A stretch of 62,210 nucleotides of DNA from JBGSWL01 sp041752455. Lineage in GTDB: Bacteria > Pseudomonadota > Alphaproteobacteria > Rhizobiales > Rhizobiaceae. A program made the position numbers and the translations under genes. The notes under the pieces are model-generated. The model saw only the letters and a program-made list of their open reading frames with translations, did no database searches and was not told where the DNA came from. The stretch spans positions 1 to 62,210 of the forward strand of contig JBGSWL010000023.1 in the NCBI GenBank assembly GCA_041752455.1. The letters are read 5' to 3'. The stretch's first letter is position 1, and each line of letters opens with the position of its first letter. Positions 1 through 9,640 of this stretch are shown here, one piece after another.

Positions 1-109
1 CTATGAGGAAGCCGAGAAGGCGAGGGCGCGCGAGATCGGCGGGCGGGGCGGCAAGGAGCCGGTGCGCTATGGCGACTGGGAGATCAAGGGCCTCGCCATC
101 GACTTCTGA
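1..109 (+). CDS. C-terminal end of a DUF1674 / SDHAF4-like protein (partial)
   Basis: Only the last 35 codons are inside the window; the 5' part lies to the left. The tail contains the family signature: an EIGGR-like stretch, then G-(K)-EP-(V)-RYGDWE and a KG-(L)-A-(I)-DF ending before the TGA at 107-109. This is the conserved C-terminus of DUF1674, the bacterial relative of the mitochondrial succinate dehydrogenase assembly factor SDHAF4, which binds the flavoprotein subunit (family knowledge). The match rests on the short tail alone. A small hairpin with a T-run follows immediately. Confidence 0.75.
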   Translation, partial: YEEAEKARAREIGGRGGKEPVRYGDWEIKGLAIDF

Positions 110-110
110 T

Positions 111-128
111 GCAGGATTCCTGCTTTTC
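111..128 (+). terminator. Small rho-independent terminator-like hairpin
   Basis: GCAGG (111-115), loop ATT, CCTGC (119-123), then TTTT (124-127), directly after the DUF1674 stop codon. The stem is only 5 bp, so it is a modest candidate terminator for that gene. Confidence 0.4.
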
Positions 129-236
129 AGGCCTTGCATGCCGCCTGTTTCCTTTTGAACCAGTGCTGGAAACACCCGCCATCGTTCCAATTCGGGACGG
201 CGGAAGTGCCATGTGTCCCGGACCGCCCGGCAATGG

Positions 237-253
237 TTAGCGGGCCGTTAACC
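237..253 (+). promoter_or_regulatory. Candidate CtrA site 1 upstream of the Tad-type pilus gene
   Basis: TTAG (237-240), seven bases, TTAACC (248-253). The alphaproteobacterial CtrA consensus is TTAA-N7-TTAAC, so this differs by one base in the left half. It sits 173 bp before the ATG at 426, in a 316-bp gap without other genes, and has a perfect neighbour at 276-292. Confidence 0.55.
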
Positions 254-275
254 GTTTTGCCAATGCCGCCTTTTC

Positions 276-292
276 TTAAGAGGCCGTTAACC
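276..292 (+). promoter_or_regulatory. Candidate CtrA site 2, perfect TTAA-N7-TTAACC
   Basis: TTAA (276-279), GAGGCCG (280-286), TTAACC (287-292), followed by AT, which also fits the extended TTAACCAT half-site. With the site at 237-253 it forms a tandem pair sharing the core GGCCGTTAACC. In Caulobacter and rhizobia CtrA controls pilus genes (family knowledge), so regulation of the following Tad-type gene is a reasonable inference. Confidence 0.65.
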
Positions 293-425
293 ATGCCGGG
301 TGCGCACCTTCCGTAAAAACAACGGCTTGCGAGGGGCGCCCTGTCCTGGACACAAAGGGCCCGGTTCTGGCAGGGTTCCTGCAAGGGATCTCCTGAATGC
401 ACCATCGGCATGACGGAGAAGCCCC

Positions 426-1745
426 ATGAAAAGCACCAGCATCCTTTCCCGCACGGTCCGCCGTTTCCGCAAGGACGAAAGCGGCAATTATGCGCTGATG
501 CTGGCTGCCACCATCCCCATGCTGATGATCGGCGTCGGCTTCGGCGTCAACACGGTGCAGATGGGCGGAGCGCAGCAACGCCTGGCTTCGGCGCTTGATG
601 CAGCGCTGGTCTCCACGGCGCGCGACATTTCGTCGGGCAAGATCAAGGCTGCCGACGCCGAGGCCACCGCGAAGATTTTCCTCGAAGCCAATTCCGAGGG
701 CGGCTCGCTTGTTCCCGGCACGGTCGGCTTCTCGACCTTCAGCGTCGACAAGGCGACGGGCAGGATTTCGGCATCGGTGACCGGCAAGGCCAAGCTGGCC
801 TTTCAGGTTTTCACCGGCGATCCGGAGCGCACGATTTCGGCGAGCGCCGGAACGCTCTACTCCGACAGCAAGATTGAAGTGGCGATGATGCTGGATGTCA
901 CCGGCTCGATGTATGGTCAAAAGCTGTCGGACCTCAAGTTGGCTGCCAAGAATGCCGTCTCGACCTTCCTTGCCGGGCAGGCAGCCGGCAGCGACCGGGT
1001 CCGCCTGTCGATCGTGCCCTATGCCGATGCCGTCAACACCGGTTCGCTGAACCATCTCGTCCACTACGAGACCTCGTATACGACAGGCGAACCGCCAAAG
1101 CTCAGCGATCCGGTCTTCGTCGGCTATCATCCCGACAATTGCGCCACCGAGCGCAAGGGCTCCAACCAGTTTACCGATGCCAGCCCGAATGCCGGCAAGA
1201 TCAACCGCGATGTGCGCCTTTCCTTCTGCCCGTCTGCCAAACTCCTGCCGCTGACTGCCGACAAGGCCAAGCTCGATGCGACCATCGACAGCTTTGTCGC
1301 CAACGGGTTCACGGCCGGCCATATCGGCGTGCAGTGGTCCTGGTACATGCTCTCGCCGAAGTGGAAATCCGTGCTTCCTGCTTCTGCCAAGCCCGGCGCC
1401 TACAATGACAAGAAGGTCAAGAAATACGCGATCCTGATGACCGACGGCGAGTTCAACACTGCTTTTGCCGGGGTTGCCAATGGCGCCCAGACACAGGGCG
1501 GCCAGCCGGTGAAGTCGCGCAACAATGCCGAAGAGCTGTGCAAGGAAATGCGCAAGAAGGGCATTGAGGTTTTCACCATCGGCTTCCAGCTCAATTCGGC
1601 ATCGGCCAAGGGCGTGATGAAGAACTGCGCCTCGCCGGACATCGCCAAGACGAAGCATTATTTCGAGACATCCAGCGGCGCGGAACTTGACTCGGCCTTC
1701 CAGGAAATCGCCCGCACCATCGAGCGCCTGACGGTCACCAACTAA
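426..1745 (+). CDS. TadG-like pilus assembly protein with von Willebrand factor A domain
   Basis: A 439-residue protein of the Tad (tight adherence, Flp pilus) TadE/TadG type. Residues about 18-45 form the typical N-terminal segment: charged RRFRKDESGNYAL, then one membrane helix that anchors the protein and leaves the rest outside the cytoplasm. A VWA domain covers about residues 150-435, with a MIDAS metal-binding motif DVTGSM at 157-162 and a downstream MTDGEFN strand. Related proteins help assemble or anchor pili. The gene stands alone, so it is probably one of several scattered copies and not part of a tad operon. A GGAGAAG Shine-Dalgarno lies just before ATG 426. Two CtrA-like sites upstream suggest cell-cycle control. 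Family call is firm; the precise role is not. Confidence 0.85.
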   Translation: MKSTSILSRTVRRFRKDESGNYALMLAATIPMLMIGVGFGVNTVQMGGAQQRLASALDAALVSTARDISSGKIKAADAEATAKIFLEANSEGGSLVPGTVGFSTFSVDKATGRISASVTGKAKLAFQVFTGDPERTISASAGTLYSDSKIEVAMMLDVTGSMYGQKLSDLKLAAKNAVSTFLAGQAAGSDRVRLSIVPYADAVNTGSLNHLVHYETSYTTGEPPKLSDPVFVGYHPDNCATERKGSNQFTDASPNAGKINRDVRLSFCPSAKLLPLTADKAKLDATIDSFVANGFTAGHIGVQWSWYMLSPKWKSVLPASAKPGAYNDKKVKKYAILMTDGEFNTAFAGVANGAQTQGGQPVKSRNNAEELCKEMRKKGIEVFTIGFQLNSASAKGVMKNCASPDIAKTKHYFETSSGAELDSAFQEIARTIERLTVTN

Positions 1746-1776
1746 GCTTTCAACACTCCCTGGCAGGGGAACCCGG

Positions 1777-1812
1777 AAGGCAGGCAATCGGCGACGGTTG
1801 CCTGTCTTTTTC
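1777..1812 (+). terminator. Rho-independent terminator of the TadG-like gene
   Basis: Inverted repeat 1777-1790 / 1795-1808 around a GCGA loop, a 14-pair stem with two G-T wobbles, running into CTTTTTCC. It starts 31 bp after the stop codon at 1745. Confidence 0.75.
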
Positions 1813-1843
1813 CTTTGCGCCACAGGCACAGTAAAACACGAAA

Positions 1844-1885
1844 CGCCGCCCTGTGGACCCGGATTGTCACTCCGGCAGGGCGGCG
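1844..1885. terminator. GC-rich hairpin between convergent genes
   Basis: CGCCGCCCTG (1844-1853) pairs with CAGGGCGGCG (1876-1885); an inner CCGGA/TCCGG pair (1859-1863/1871-1875) extends the stem. There is no clear T-run on either side, so it may be a transcript-end structure or simply a palindrome. Confidence 0.4.
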
Positions 1886-1923
1886 CCGCGATTTAGTGGA
1901 ATAGCGAAGCCTGATGGGCCGGA

Positions 1924-2025
1924 TCAGACCGGCACCTGCTTCACCGCCAGTTCCTTCAGAGGATGCTCCGAAGGAATGACGATCCGCTCAAGCTCTTGCA
2001 CTTCCGGAAACCACTCGACATCGGA
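1924..2025 (-). pseudogene. Possible remnant of a small gene (33 sense codons, frame lost at the start)
   Basis: The 1746-2201 gap between convergent genes is otherwise empty apart from three hairpins. On the minus strand a good Shine-Dalgarno (AAGGAAGGTG) precedes an ATG at 2021, but that frame gives only 21 residues of unlikely composition, ending at 1956. One frame over, positions 2025-1924 read an acidic, protein-like sequence beginning EWFPEVQELERIVIPSEHPL and ending KQVPV at a stop, with no usable start codon. One single-base change would join ATG and frame. I do not recognise the family. Confidence 0.3.
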
Positions 2026-2140
2026 TCACCTTCCTTTCTGTTGATTGACGACAGTTGAAAGGTGGGCTGCTTCGCCCCGGTCGTCAAGGGTCTCCGGGGA
2101 AAGGATTTTCTGATCACCGCCGGGGCCTTTTCAACGGGCA

Positions 2141-2169
2141 AGGGGCCGGACCCTGCCGGTCCGGCCCCT
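2141..2169 (-). terminator. Strong hairpin downstream of acs
   Basis: AGGGGCCGGACC (2141-2152) and GGTCCGGCCCCT (2158-2169), a perfect 12-bp stem with a 5-nt loop, 33 bp beyond the acs stop. No T-run follows, so it may act as an RNA 3' end protector or a weak terminator. Confidence 0.5.
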
Positions 2170-2201
2170 CATCTCATGCCCGAAAAGAACAGCCCGGTGC
2201 G

Positions 2202-4145
<1,944 letters not shown>

Positions 4146-4494
4146 GTGCTTCCTCCTCAGGATTTCCGTCCCGGCAAGCGCTGTTTCCCCCCTGCCGGGT
4201 CAAGACCGTCTGTCTCAGATGGCGCTGTCTTAGCACCTGCAACAGCGCCCTCCAATTAGACATTGGAACCGTGGGCGGGCCGGGTCAATGGCATGTCCGG
4301 AAAAGGAAATCGGCGATCCGGGTTGCTCCTTTCCATCATCCAAACCCTGTAACACCCTGTCAGATTTCGTGAATGTGCGGTGCACAATCGCGCCTTAATT
4401 GCGCCCTACACGCTGGCGGCGAATGATGAGCAATCCGCGCGAAATTGCGTGTGCCGGGACAGACCGGCGACAGACGACAAAGGGGCAATCATCC
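4146..4494. other. 349-bp divergent promoter region between acs and the M15-type peptidase
   Basis: The only structure I can see is the CCCGGCA/TGCCGGG inverted repeat (4170-4176/4193-4199) within the acs leader. The plus-strand peptidase frame stays open upstream to 4399, but that extension lacks coding character. No recognisable regulator site was found. Confidence 0.4.
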
Positions 4495-5025
4495 ATGAAC
4501 ACCTCGCTGACCGGCGCCCTGCGCCGCGCCACTGGCCTGGCTTTGGCCATCGCCATACTGGGAACCGGCCTGGCTGAGGCCAATCCCTTCGGCATGGGCG
4601 GCGATGCGCTGCATGCCGTCCATGTGCATGATTTCGACGAGGACCATGCGCATCTGGCGCAAGAGAATGCGCTTGACCGCATCCACCCGCTGGTGCTGGC
4701 CGCGCTGCCCAAGGGCAAGGCCTTCGTCAAATTCAATGCGCCCTCCCATTGCGTGCCCGGCCAGTTGAAGGCGGTGCTGTCGCAGGTTTCGGCCAAATAC
4801 GGCCCGATCACGGTCAATTCCACGGTGCGCTCGCGCTCCAAGAACCGTTCGGTCGGCGGCAAGTCGAAATCCATGCACCTGTCCTGCAATGCCGTGGATT
4901 TTCGCGTGCACGGATCGACCAAGGGGCTGATCAGCTATCTGGCTTCCAACAAGGCGGTCGGCGGGCTGAAGCGCTATTCGTCCGGCTTCTACCACATCGA
5001 CACGGGGCCAAGGCGCAGCTGGTAG
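4495..5025 (+). CDS. Exported D-Ala-D-Ala carboxypeptidase-like protein (peptidase M15 / YcbK-like)
   Basis: A 176-residue protein. I start it at the ATG at 4495, not at the upstream in-frame start at 4399, because 4495 yields a classic Sec signal peptide (hydrophobic LALAIAILGTGLAEA, likely cut after AEA). The mature part carries the M15_3 zinc motifs: SMH-(LSCNAV)-DF, giving His and Asp, and a late YHIDTGPRRSW supplying the second His. The family trims or modifies peptidoglycan in the periplasm. A His- and Asp-rich stretch (HAVHVHDFDEDHAH) after the signal peptide is unusual. Monocistronic; a palindromic repeat follows. Confidence 0.85.
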   Translation: MNTSLTGALRRATGLALAIAILGTGLAEANPFGMGGDALHAVHVHDFDEDHAHLAQENALDRIHPLVLAALPKGKAFVKFNAPSHCVPGQLKAVLSQVSAKYGPITVNSTVRSRSKNRSVGGKSKSMHLSCNAVDFRVHGSTKGLISYLASNKAVGGLKRYSSGFYHIDTGPRRSW

Positions 5026-5057
5026 GGGCGGAATTCCGGCGGGCACATGGGGCATCT

Positions 5058-5188
5058 CCTTCGTCATCCTCGACGTTCCGGCGGGCAAATGATTCACAGG
5101 ATCATTTGCTTTCCCGCCTCCAATCCCGAGGACCCAGTTTTTTTCTTTTGACTCTGGGTCCTCGCCACAAGGGCGAGGATGACGAAGG
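5058..5188. repeat. Nested inverted-repeat element (131 bp)
   Basis: Three nested or adjacent inverted repeats: outer CCTTCGTCATCCTCG (5058-5072) with CGAGGATGACGAAGG (5174-5188), 15 bp and perfect; inner GCAAATGAT (5085-5093) with ATCATTTGC (5101-5109); and GAGGACCCAG (5128-5137) with CTGGGTCCTC (5154-5163). The GTCATCCTCG and GAGGACCCAG words resemble the intergenic repeats common in rhizobial genomes. It lies between the peptidase and the convergent hypothetical gene. Confidence 0.75.
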
Positions 5189-5280
5189 TTGGGCGCTGGC
5201 CGAAAATTGACGCACGTCCGCGCCGCCCGGCTTGGGAAAGCCAGCGTGACAGTAATTCATGGATGCTTGGCCGCAACGCG

Positions 5281-6111
5281 TCATGGAGGCGGCTGCGGCA
5301 CGCGGATGCGGTACAGCGCCAGATCCTGGCAATCTTTCAGGATGAGATCGGCCTCGTTGCGAGGCTTGGCGATATGCCCCGGCGGGCGGCCCGGACGTAT
5401 GGGCCCGAGCGGCAGCGGGTTCTTGGTGCTGCCGGGCGCGAGGCCCTTGGCAGCCTTTTCCGCCACCGATTTTTCCCGCGCTGCCATGATGCGTTTCAAG
5501 CGGCGGGCCTGAGCGGGAAGCGTGTTGAGGGCGAAGTGAAGGGCGGAAATGCGGCGATGGAGTGCTCCACTCTCCCCCCTTGCGGGGGAGATGTCTGCGC
5601 AGCAGACAGAGGGGGGCGCCTTGGCGGTGACCTTACCCCCCTCTGTCGCCTTTGGCGACATCTCCCCCGCAAGGGGGGAGAGTGGAGCTGCGGCGCGGTC
5701 CCAACCCAAAAAGGATACGCGAGGCACGGCCCGCCGCCCTTGGCCGAATGCGCGCGGCACCATCACCCACGGTGTATCAAACAGCCGGAAAGCGGGCGGG
5801 CGCGGACTTTGCGTCTTCGCAAAACTGGAGAAATCCGGCAGCGGGCGATTCGGCTTGCCATTTCCTTCTGACGCGCTTCGCACCCTGTCCTTCAGCCCCG
5901 CCGCGACAATCACAATCAGACGCCGCGCGGCGGACTCGGCCGGGCGGAGCAGTCGCAGGATGGCGAGGGTGAGCAGGCGGGGGATGAAGGGCGCGGCATC
6001 CTTATCTCCCCCGCAAAGGGGGGAGATAACACCACCCGCCATCGTCCGCATCCGCTCCACCACAGCCAACAGCGCGGCCTTCTGCCGGGAAATCACGATG
6101 CTCCAGTCCAT
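5281..6111 (-). CDS. Conserved hypothetical protein of Rhizobiales, carrying a palindromic element in frame
   Basis: A 276-residue product. The N-terminus (MDWSIVISRQKAALLAVVERM, here split as MDWSIVISRQ and KAALLAVVERM) and the C-terminal block with ARRLKR, then LGPIRPGRPPGH and EADLILKDCQDLAL resemble a basic, proline-rich hypothetical protein I recall from Mesorhizobium and relatives; function unknown. About residues 142-183 are encoded by a 125-bp palindrome, and residues about 28-37 by a shorter related palindrome at 6002-6029. Neither breaks the frame. No signal peptide or clear membrane helix. The function cannot be guessed, and the gene might be decaying. Confidence 0.6.
   Translation of the reverse strand: MDWSIVISRQKAALLAVVERMRTMAGGVISPLCGGDKDAAPFIPRLLTLAILRLLRPAESAARRLIVIVAAGLKDRVRSASEGNGKPNRPLPDFSSFAKTQSPRPPAFRLFDTPWVMVPRAFGQGRRAVPRVSFLGWDRAAAPLSPLAGEMSPKATEGGKVTAKAPPSVCCADISPARGESGALHRRISALHFALNTLPAQARRLKRIMAAREKSVAEKAAKGLAPGSTKNPLPLGPIRPGRPPGHIAKPRNEADLILKDCQDLALYRIRVPQPPP
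5564..5688. repeat. 125-bp RIME-like palindrome with mini-hairpins in each arm
   Basis: Arms 5564-5616 and 5636-5688 (53 nt each) are inverted repeats separated by 19 nt. They are identical except for a 9-nt stretch inside a 15-nt block: the left has GTC-TGCGCAGCA-GAC, the right (reverse complement) GTC-GCCAAAGGC-GAC. Both versions are self-complementary, so each arm folds into its own small hairpin. The design and wording (CTCCCCCCTTGCGGGGGAGA) match the mosaic intergenic elements of rhizobia (RIME type); that name is from memory. Confidence 0.85.
6002..6029. repeat. Short related palindrome (truncated copy)
   Basis: TTATCTCCCCC (6002-6012) and GGGGGAGATAA (6019-6029) with GCAAAG between. 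It shares the CTCCCCC-GCAA-GGGGGGAG core with the element at 5564-5688 and lies in the same open reading frame. Confidence 0.65.
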
Positions 6112-6212
6112 GGCCGGTCTCCAAACAAGGAAACCGGCATTCTAAGGGGAGGATGCGGACCTGTGGACAAGCAAGAAGGCGGCGCGCCCGGTGACCATTG
6201 CCGTCGGGGGCC

Positions 6213-6887
6213 TCAAACCTGATAGGCGCGGTTGCCGAATATCGCTGAGCCGACGCGCACATGGGTGGCGCCCATGGCGATGGCGATGGCGTAATCGGCG
6301 GACATGCCCATGGAGAGCTTTTCAACGCTGGCCTGCCGGGCCAGTTTTTCGAGCAGGGCAAAATGCGGGCCGGGGTTCTCGTCGGCGGGCGGAATGCACA
6401 TCAGGCCCTCGATTGTGAGGCCCAGATCCGTGCGGCACTTCTCCACGAAGGCGACGGCCTCATGCGGGTCGATGCCGGCCTTTTGCGGCTCGCGGCCGGT
6501 GTTGACCTGCACATAGAGATGCGGGCGGCGGCCCTGCTTCTTCATTTCCTTGGCCAGTTCGACGGCGATCTTCTCCCGGTCGACCGTCTCGATGACATCG
6601 AAGAGCGCGACGGCCTCGCCGGCCTTGTTGGATTGCAGCGGGCCGATCAGATGCAGTTCGATGCCCGGAAAATCCTCCCTCAGGCCCGGCCACTTGCCTT
6701 GGGCTTCCTGCACCCGGTTCTCGCCGAAAACGCGCTGGCCTGCCTCCAGCACCGGGCGGATTTCAGCCGCCTCGAAGGTCTTGGAAACGGCGACCAGCGT
6801 CACGGCGTCAGGTTCGCGTCCGGCCTCGCGGGCGGCGCCCGAAACGTCGGCCCGGACCTTCAGGAGATTTTCGACGGATGCATCCAT
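6213..6887 (-). CDS. YggS-family pyridoxal-phosphate homeostasis protein
   Basis: A 224-residue protein of the YggS/PROSC/YBL036C family, which binds PLP on a single alanine-racemase-like barrel and keeps PLP and amino-acid pools in balance. Visible: LVAVSKT with the PLP lysine (about residue 37), FGENRVQEA, HLIGPLQSNK, LYVQVNTG, LSMGMSADY and a C-terminal RVGSAIFG phosphate-binding loop. I start at 6887 (MDASVENLL); the longer frame up to 7019 would run into leuS and lacks family similarity. Divergent from leuS. Confidence 0.92.
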   Translation of the reverse strand: MDASVENLLKVRADVSGAAREAGREPDAVTLVAVSKTFEAAEIRPVLEAGQRVFGENRVQEAQGKWPGLREDFPGIELHLIGPLQSNKAGEAVALFDVIETVDREKIAVELAKEMKKQGRRPHLYVQVNTGREPQKAGIDPHEAVAFVEKCRTDLGLTIEGLMCIPPADENPGPHFALLEKLARQASVEKLSMGMSADYAIAIAMGATHVRVGSAIFGNRAYQV

Positions 6888-7012
6888 TGCCTTGGCAAAG
6901 CCTCTTTGCTGCTGTTTTTGGCGGGTGGCGGAGGCTTGACCGTTGACGCTTCGGCCAAAGCATGGTGAAGGTCCGCCCATCCTCAACGACGCTTTTAAGT
7001 GAATTATCCGGC

Positions 7013-9625
7013 ATGGCAACCGAACGCTACAATCCGCGCACCGCAGAACCCAAGTGGCAGAAAGCCTGGGAAGAGGGCAAGCTCTTCGAAACGAAGAATG
7101 ATGACCCCCGCGACAAGTACTACGTGCTGGAGATGTTCCCCTATCCGTCCGGGCGCATCCACATGGGCCATGTGCGCAATTACACGATGGGCGATGTCGT
7201 GGCCCGCTACAAGCGCGCCAAGGGCTTCAACGTGCTGCATCCGATGGGCTGGGACGCCTTCGGCATGCCGGCCGAGAATGCCGCGATGCAGAACAAGACG
7301 CATCCGGGCAAGTGGACCTACGCGAACATCGACACGATGCGCGGACAGCTGAAATCGATGGGCCTGTCGCTCGACTGGTCGCGCGAGTTCGCCACCTGCC
7401 ATGTGGACTATTATCGCCACCAGCAGGCGATCTTCCTGGATCTGCTCGACAAGGGGCTGGCCTATCGCGGCCCGGGCAAGGTCAACTGGGACCCGGTCGA
7501 CCAGACGGTGCTCGCCAATGAACAGGTGATCGACGGCAAGGGCTGGCGCTCGGGTGCCGATGTCGAACAGCGGGAAATGCAGGTCTGGTATTTCCGCATC
7601 ACCGATTTCAACGAGGATCTTGTTTCGGCGCTGGCGACCCTGGACCAGTGGCCCGAAAAGGTGCGCCTCATGCAGGCAAACTGGATCGGCCGGTCGCAAG
7701 GCATGTCCATCCGCTGGGCGCTCAATGGCGACAATGCCCCGGCGGACGAAACCGAGATCGAGGTCTTCACGACCCGTCCCGATACGCTCTTTGGCGCCTC
7801 TTTCCTGGCGATTGCTGCCGATCATCCGATAGCGAAGAAGCTCGCGGCCGAAAATCCCGCCGTCGCCGAATTCTGCGATGAATGCCGCCGGCGCGGAACC
7901 TCCGTGATCGAAATCGAGAAGGGCGAGAAATTCGGCTTCGATACGGGCCTCACCGTGCGCCATCCGCTCGACCCTGAAATCACGGTGCCCGTCTGGATCG
8001 CCAATTTCGTGCTGATGGATTATGGCACGGGCGCGATCTTCGGCTGCCCTTCAGGCGACCAGCGTGACCTCGATTTTGCGCGCAAGTATGGCCTGCCTGC
8101 CGTGCCGGTCGTCCTGCCCAAGGGTGCGGATGCTGCGTCGTTTGCCCTTGGCGACAAGGCTGTCGAAGACGCCGGAACCATGATCAATTCGGGCTTCCTC
8201 GATGGCTTGACGACTACGGACGCCTTTGATGCCGTTGCCAAGCGCCTGCAGGCCGACATGCTGGACGGCCGTCCGGTCGGCACTCACCAGATCCGGTTCC
8301 GGCTCAAGGATTGGGGCATTTCGCGCCAGCGCTACTGGGGCTGCCCGATCCCGGTGATCCATTGCGACGAGTGCGGCATCGTGCCGGTACCCAAGGCCGA
8401 CCTGCCGGTGAAGCTGCCGGACGATGTCGAGTTCGACCGTCCGGGCAACCCGCTCGACCGGCATCCGACCTGGCGTCATGTCAACTGCCCGCAGTGCGGC
8501 CAGGCCGCGCGCCGCGAGACCGACACGATGGACACATTCGTGGACTCGTCCTGGTATTTCGCGCGCTTCACCGCGCCCTGGGCCGATACGCCGACGATCC
8601 CGCAAGCCGCTGACGCCTGGCTGCCAGTCGACCAGTATATTGGCGGCATCGAGCACGCGATCCTGCATCTGCTCTATTCGCGGTTCTTCACCCGCGCCAT
8701 GCGCGTTGCAGATCACCTCGATATCGACGAGCCTTTCCGTGGCCTTTTCACGCAAGGCATGGTGGTTCACGAAACCTACCGGACCAAGGATGGCAAATGG
8801 CTGGAGCCGGGCGATGTGCGCCTTGAAGGCCATGATCTGACCCGCAAGGCGTTTCACTTCACGACGGGCGAAGAGGTCGACATCGGCCCGCTCGAAAAGA
8901 TGTCGAAATCCAAGAAGAACACGATCGGCCCGGAAGATATCACCCAGTCCTACGGTGCCGACACGGCGCGCTGGTTCATGCTCTCGGATTCCCCGCCGGA
9001 GCGCGATGTGGAGTGGACGGATCGCGGCGCGGAAGGCGCGCACCGGTTCATCCAACGCGTCTGGCGTCTCGTTGCCGGTAATGCCATTGGTGTGGAGGCC
9101 GGTGACTGGTCTGATGCTGGCGAGCAGAGCCTCGGCATGCTTCGCGCCACCCACAAGACGCTCAAGGCTATCGGCGAGGATTTCGAACGGCTTGCCTTCA
9201 ACAAGGCGATCGCCCGCATCCACCAATTGGTGAACGATATCGCGGCGCCGATAGAGGCTGCCGCTACGGGCGCGCCGGCCGACCGTGCTGCGGCGCATAG
9301 TGCCTTGTCGATCCTCGTGCAGCTGATTGCCCCAGTAGTGCCGCATCTGGCCGAAGAATGCTGGGCTACCCTTGGTCATGAGGGGCTCATTGCTGCTGCA
9401 TCCTGGCCAAGTTTCGATCCCAAACTCGTTGTCGAGGATTCGATCCTGCTTCCCGTTCAGATCAACGGCAAAAAGCGTGGCGAGATCTCGGTGCCTGTCG
9501 CCGCCGACAACGCAACAGTCGAGGCGCTTGTTCTGGCCGAAGACTTCGTCACCGCTTATCTTGCCGGCACCGCACCCAAGAAAGTCATTGTGGTACCCGG
9601 ACGGATCGTCAACATTGTCGCCTGA
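7013..9625 (+). CDS. leuS: Leucyl-tRNA synthetase
   Basis: 870 residues, normal for bacterial LeuRS. The class I HIGH motif reads HMGH (50-53) within PYPSGRIHMGHVRNY; the second signature is KMSKSKKN near residue 628. Between them lie the CP1 editing domain (TTRPDTLFGASF, YGTGAIFGCPSGDQRD) and Cys-rich zinc-type segments (CDECGIVPVP, CPQCGQ). The ATG at 7013 gives the standard N-terminus (ERYNPRTAEPKWQKAWEE); the in-frame start at 6962 only adds non-conserved residues. It heads the leuS-lptE-holA run; lptE starts 15 bp after its stop. Confidence 0.98.
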   Translation: MATERYNPRTAEPKWQKAWEEGKLFETKNDDPRDKYYVLEMFPYPSGRIHMGHVRNYTMGDVVARYKRAKGFNVLHPMGWDAFGMPAENAAMQNKTHPGKWTYANIDTMRGQLKSMGLSLDWSREFATCHVDYYRHQQAIFLDLLDKGLAYRGPGKVNWDPVDQTVLANEQVIDGKGWRSGADVEQREMQVWYFRITDFNEDLVSALATLDQWPEKVRLMQANWIGRSQGMSIRWALNGDNAPADETEIEVFTTRPDTLFGASFLAIAADHPIAKKLAAENPAVAEFCDECRRRGTSVIEIEKGEKFGFDTGLTVRHPLDPEITVPVWIANFVLMDYGTGAIFGCPSGDQRDLDFARKYGLPAVPVVLPKGADAASFALGDKAVEDAGTMINSGFLDGLTTTDAFDAVAKRLQADMLDGRPVGTHQIRFRLKDWGISRQRYWGCPIPVIHCDECGIVPVPKADLPVKLPDDVEFDRPGNPLDRHPTWRHVNCPQCGQAARRETDTMDTFVDSSWYFARFTAPWADTPTIPQAADAWLPVDQYIGGIEHAILHLLYSRFFTRAMRVADHLDIDEPFRGLFTQGMVVHETYRTKDGKWLEPGDVRLEGHDLTRKAFHFTTGEEVDIGPLEKMSKSKKNTIGPEDITQSYGADTARWFMLSDSPPERDVEWTDRGAEGAHRFIQRVWRLVAGNAIGVEAGDWSDAGEQSLGMLRATHKTLKAIGEDFERLAFNKAIARIHQLVNDIAAPIEAAATGAPADRAAAHSALSILVQLIAPVVPHLAEECWATLGHEGLIAAASWPSFDPKLVVEDSILLPVQINGKKRGEISVPVAADNATVEALVLAEDFVTAYLAGTAPKKVIVVPGRIVNIVA

Positions 9626-9640
9626 CAAAGGAAGTCACCC

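Noticed and set aside
276..1829. 517-codon minus-strand frame over the TadG-like gene
   Set aside because: Antisense shadow; no conserved motif, and it covers the CtrA-like promoter and terminator of the real gene.
5549..6145. 198-codon plus-strand frame across the palindrome
   Set aside because: Its residues come mostly from the palindrome itself, whose translated form is frequent junk in rhizobial genomes. The minus-strand frame has conserved ends.
8051..9628. 525-codon minus-strand frame opposite leuS
   Set aside because: Shadow of leuS; composition is His/Arg-rich and without family features.
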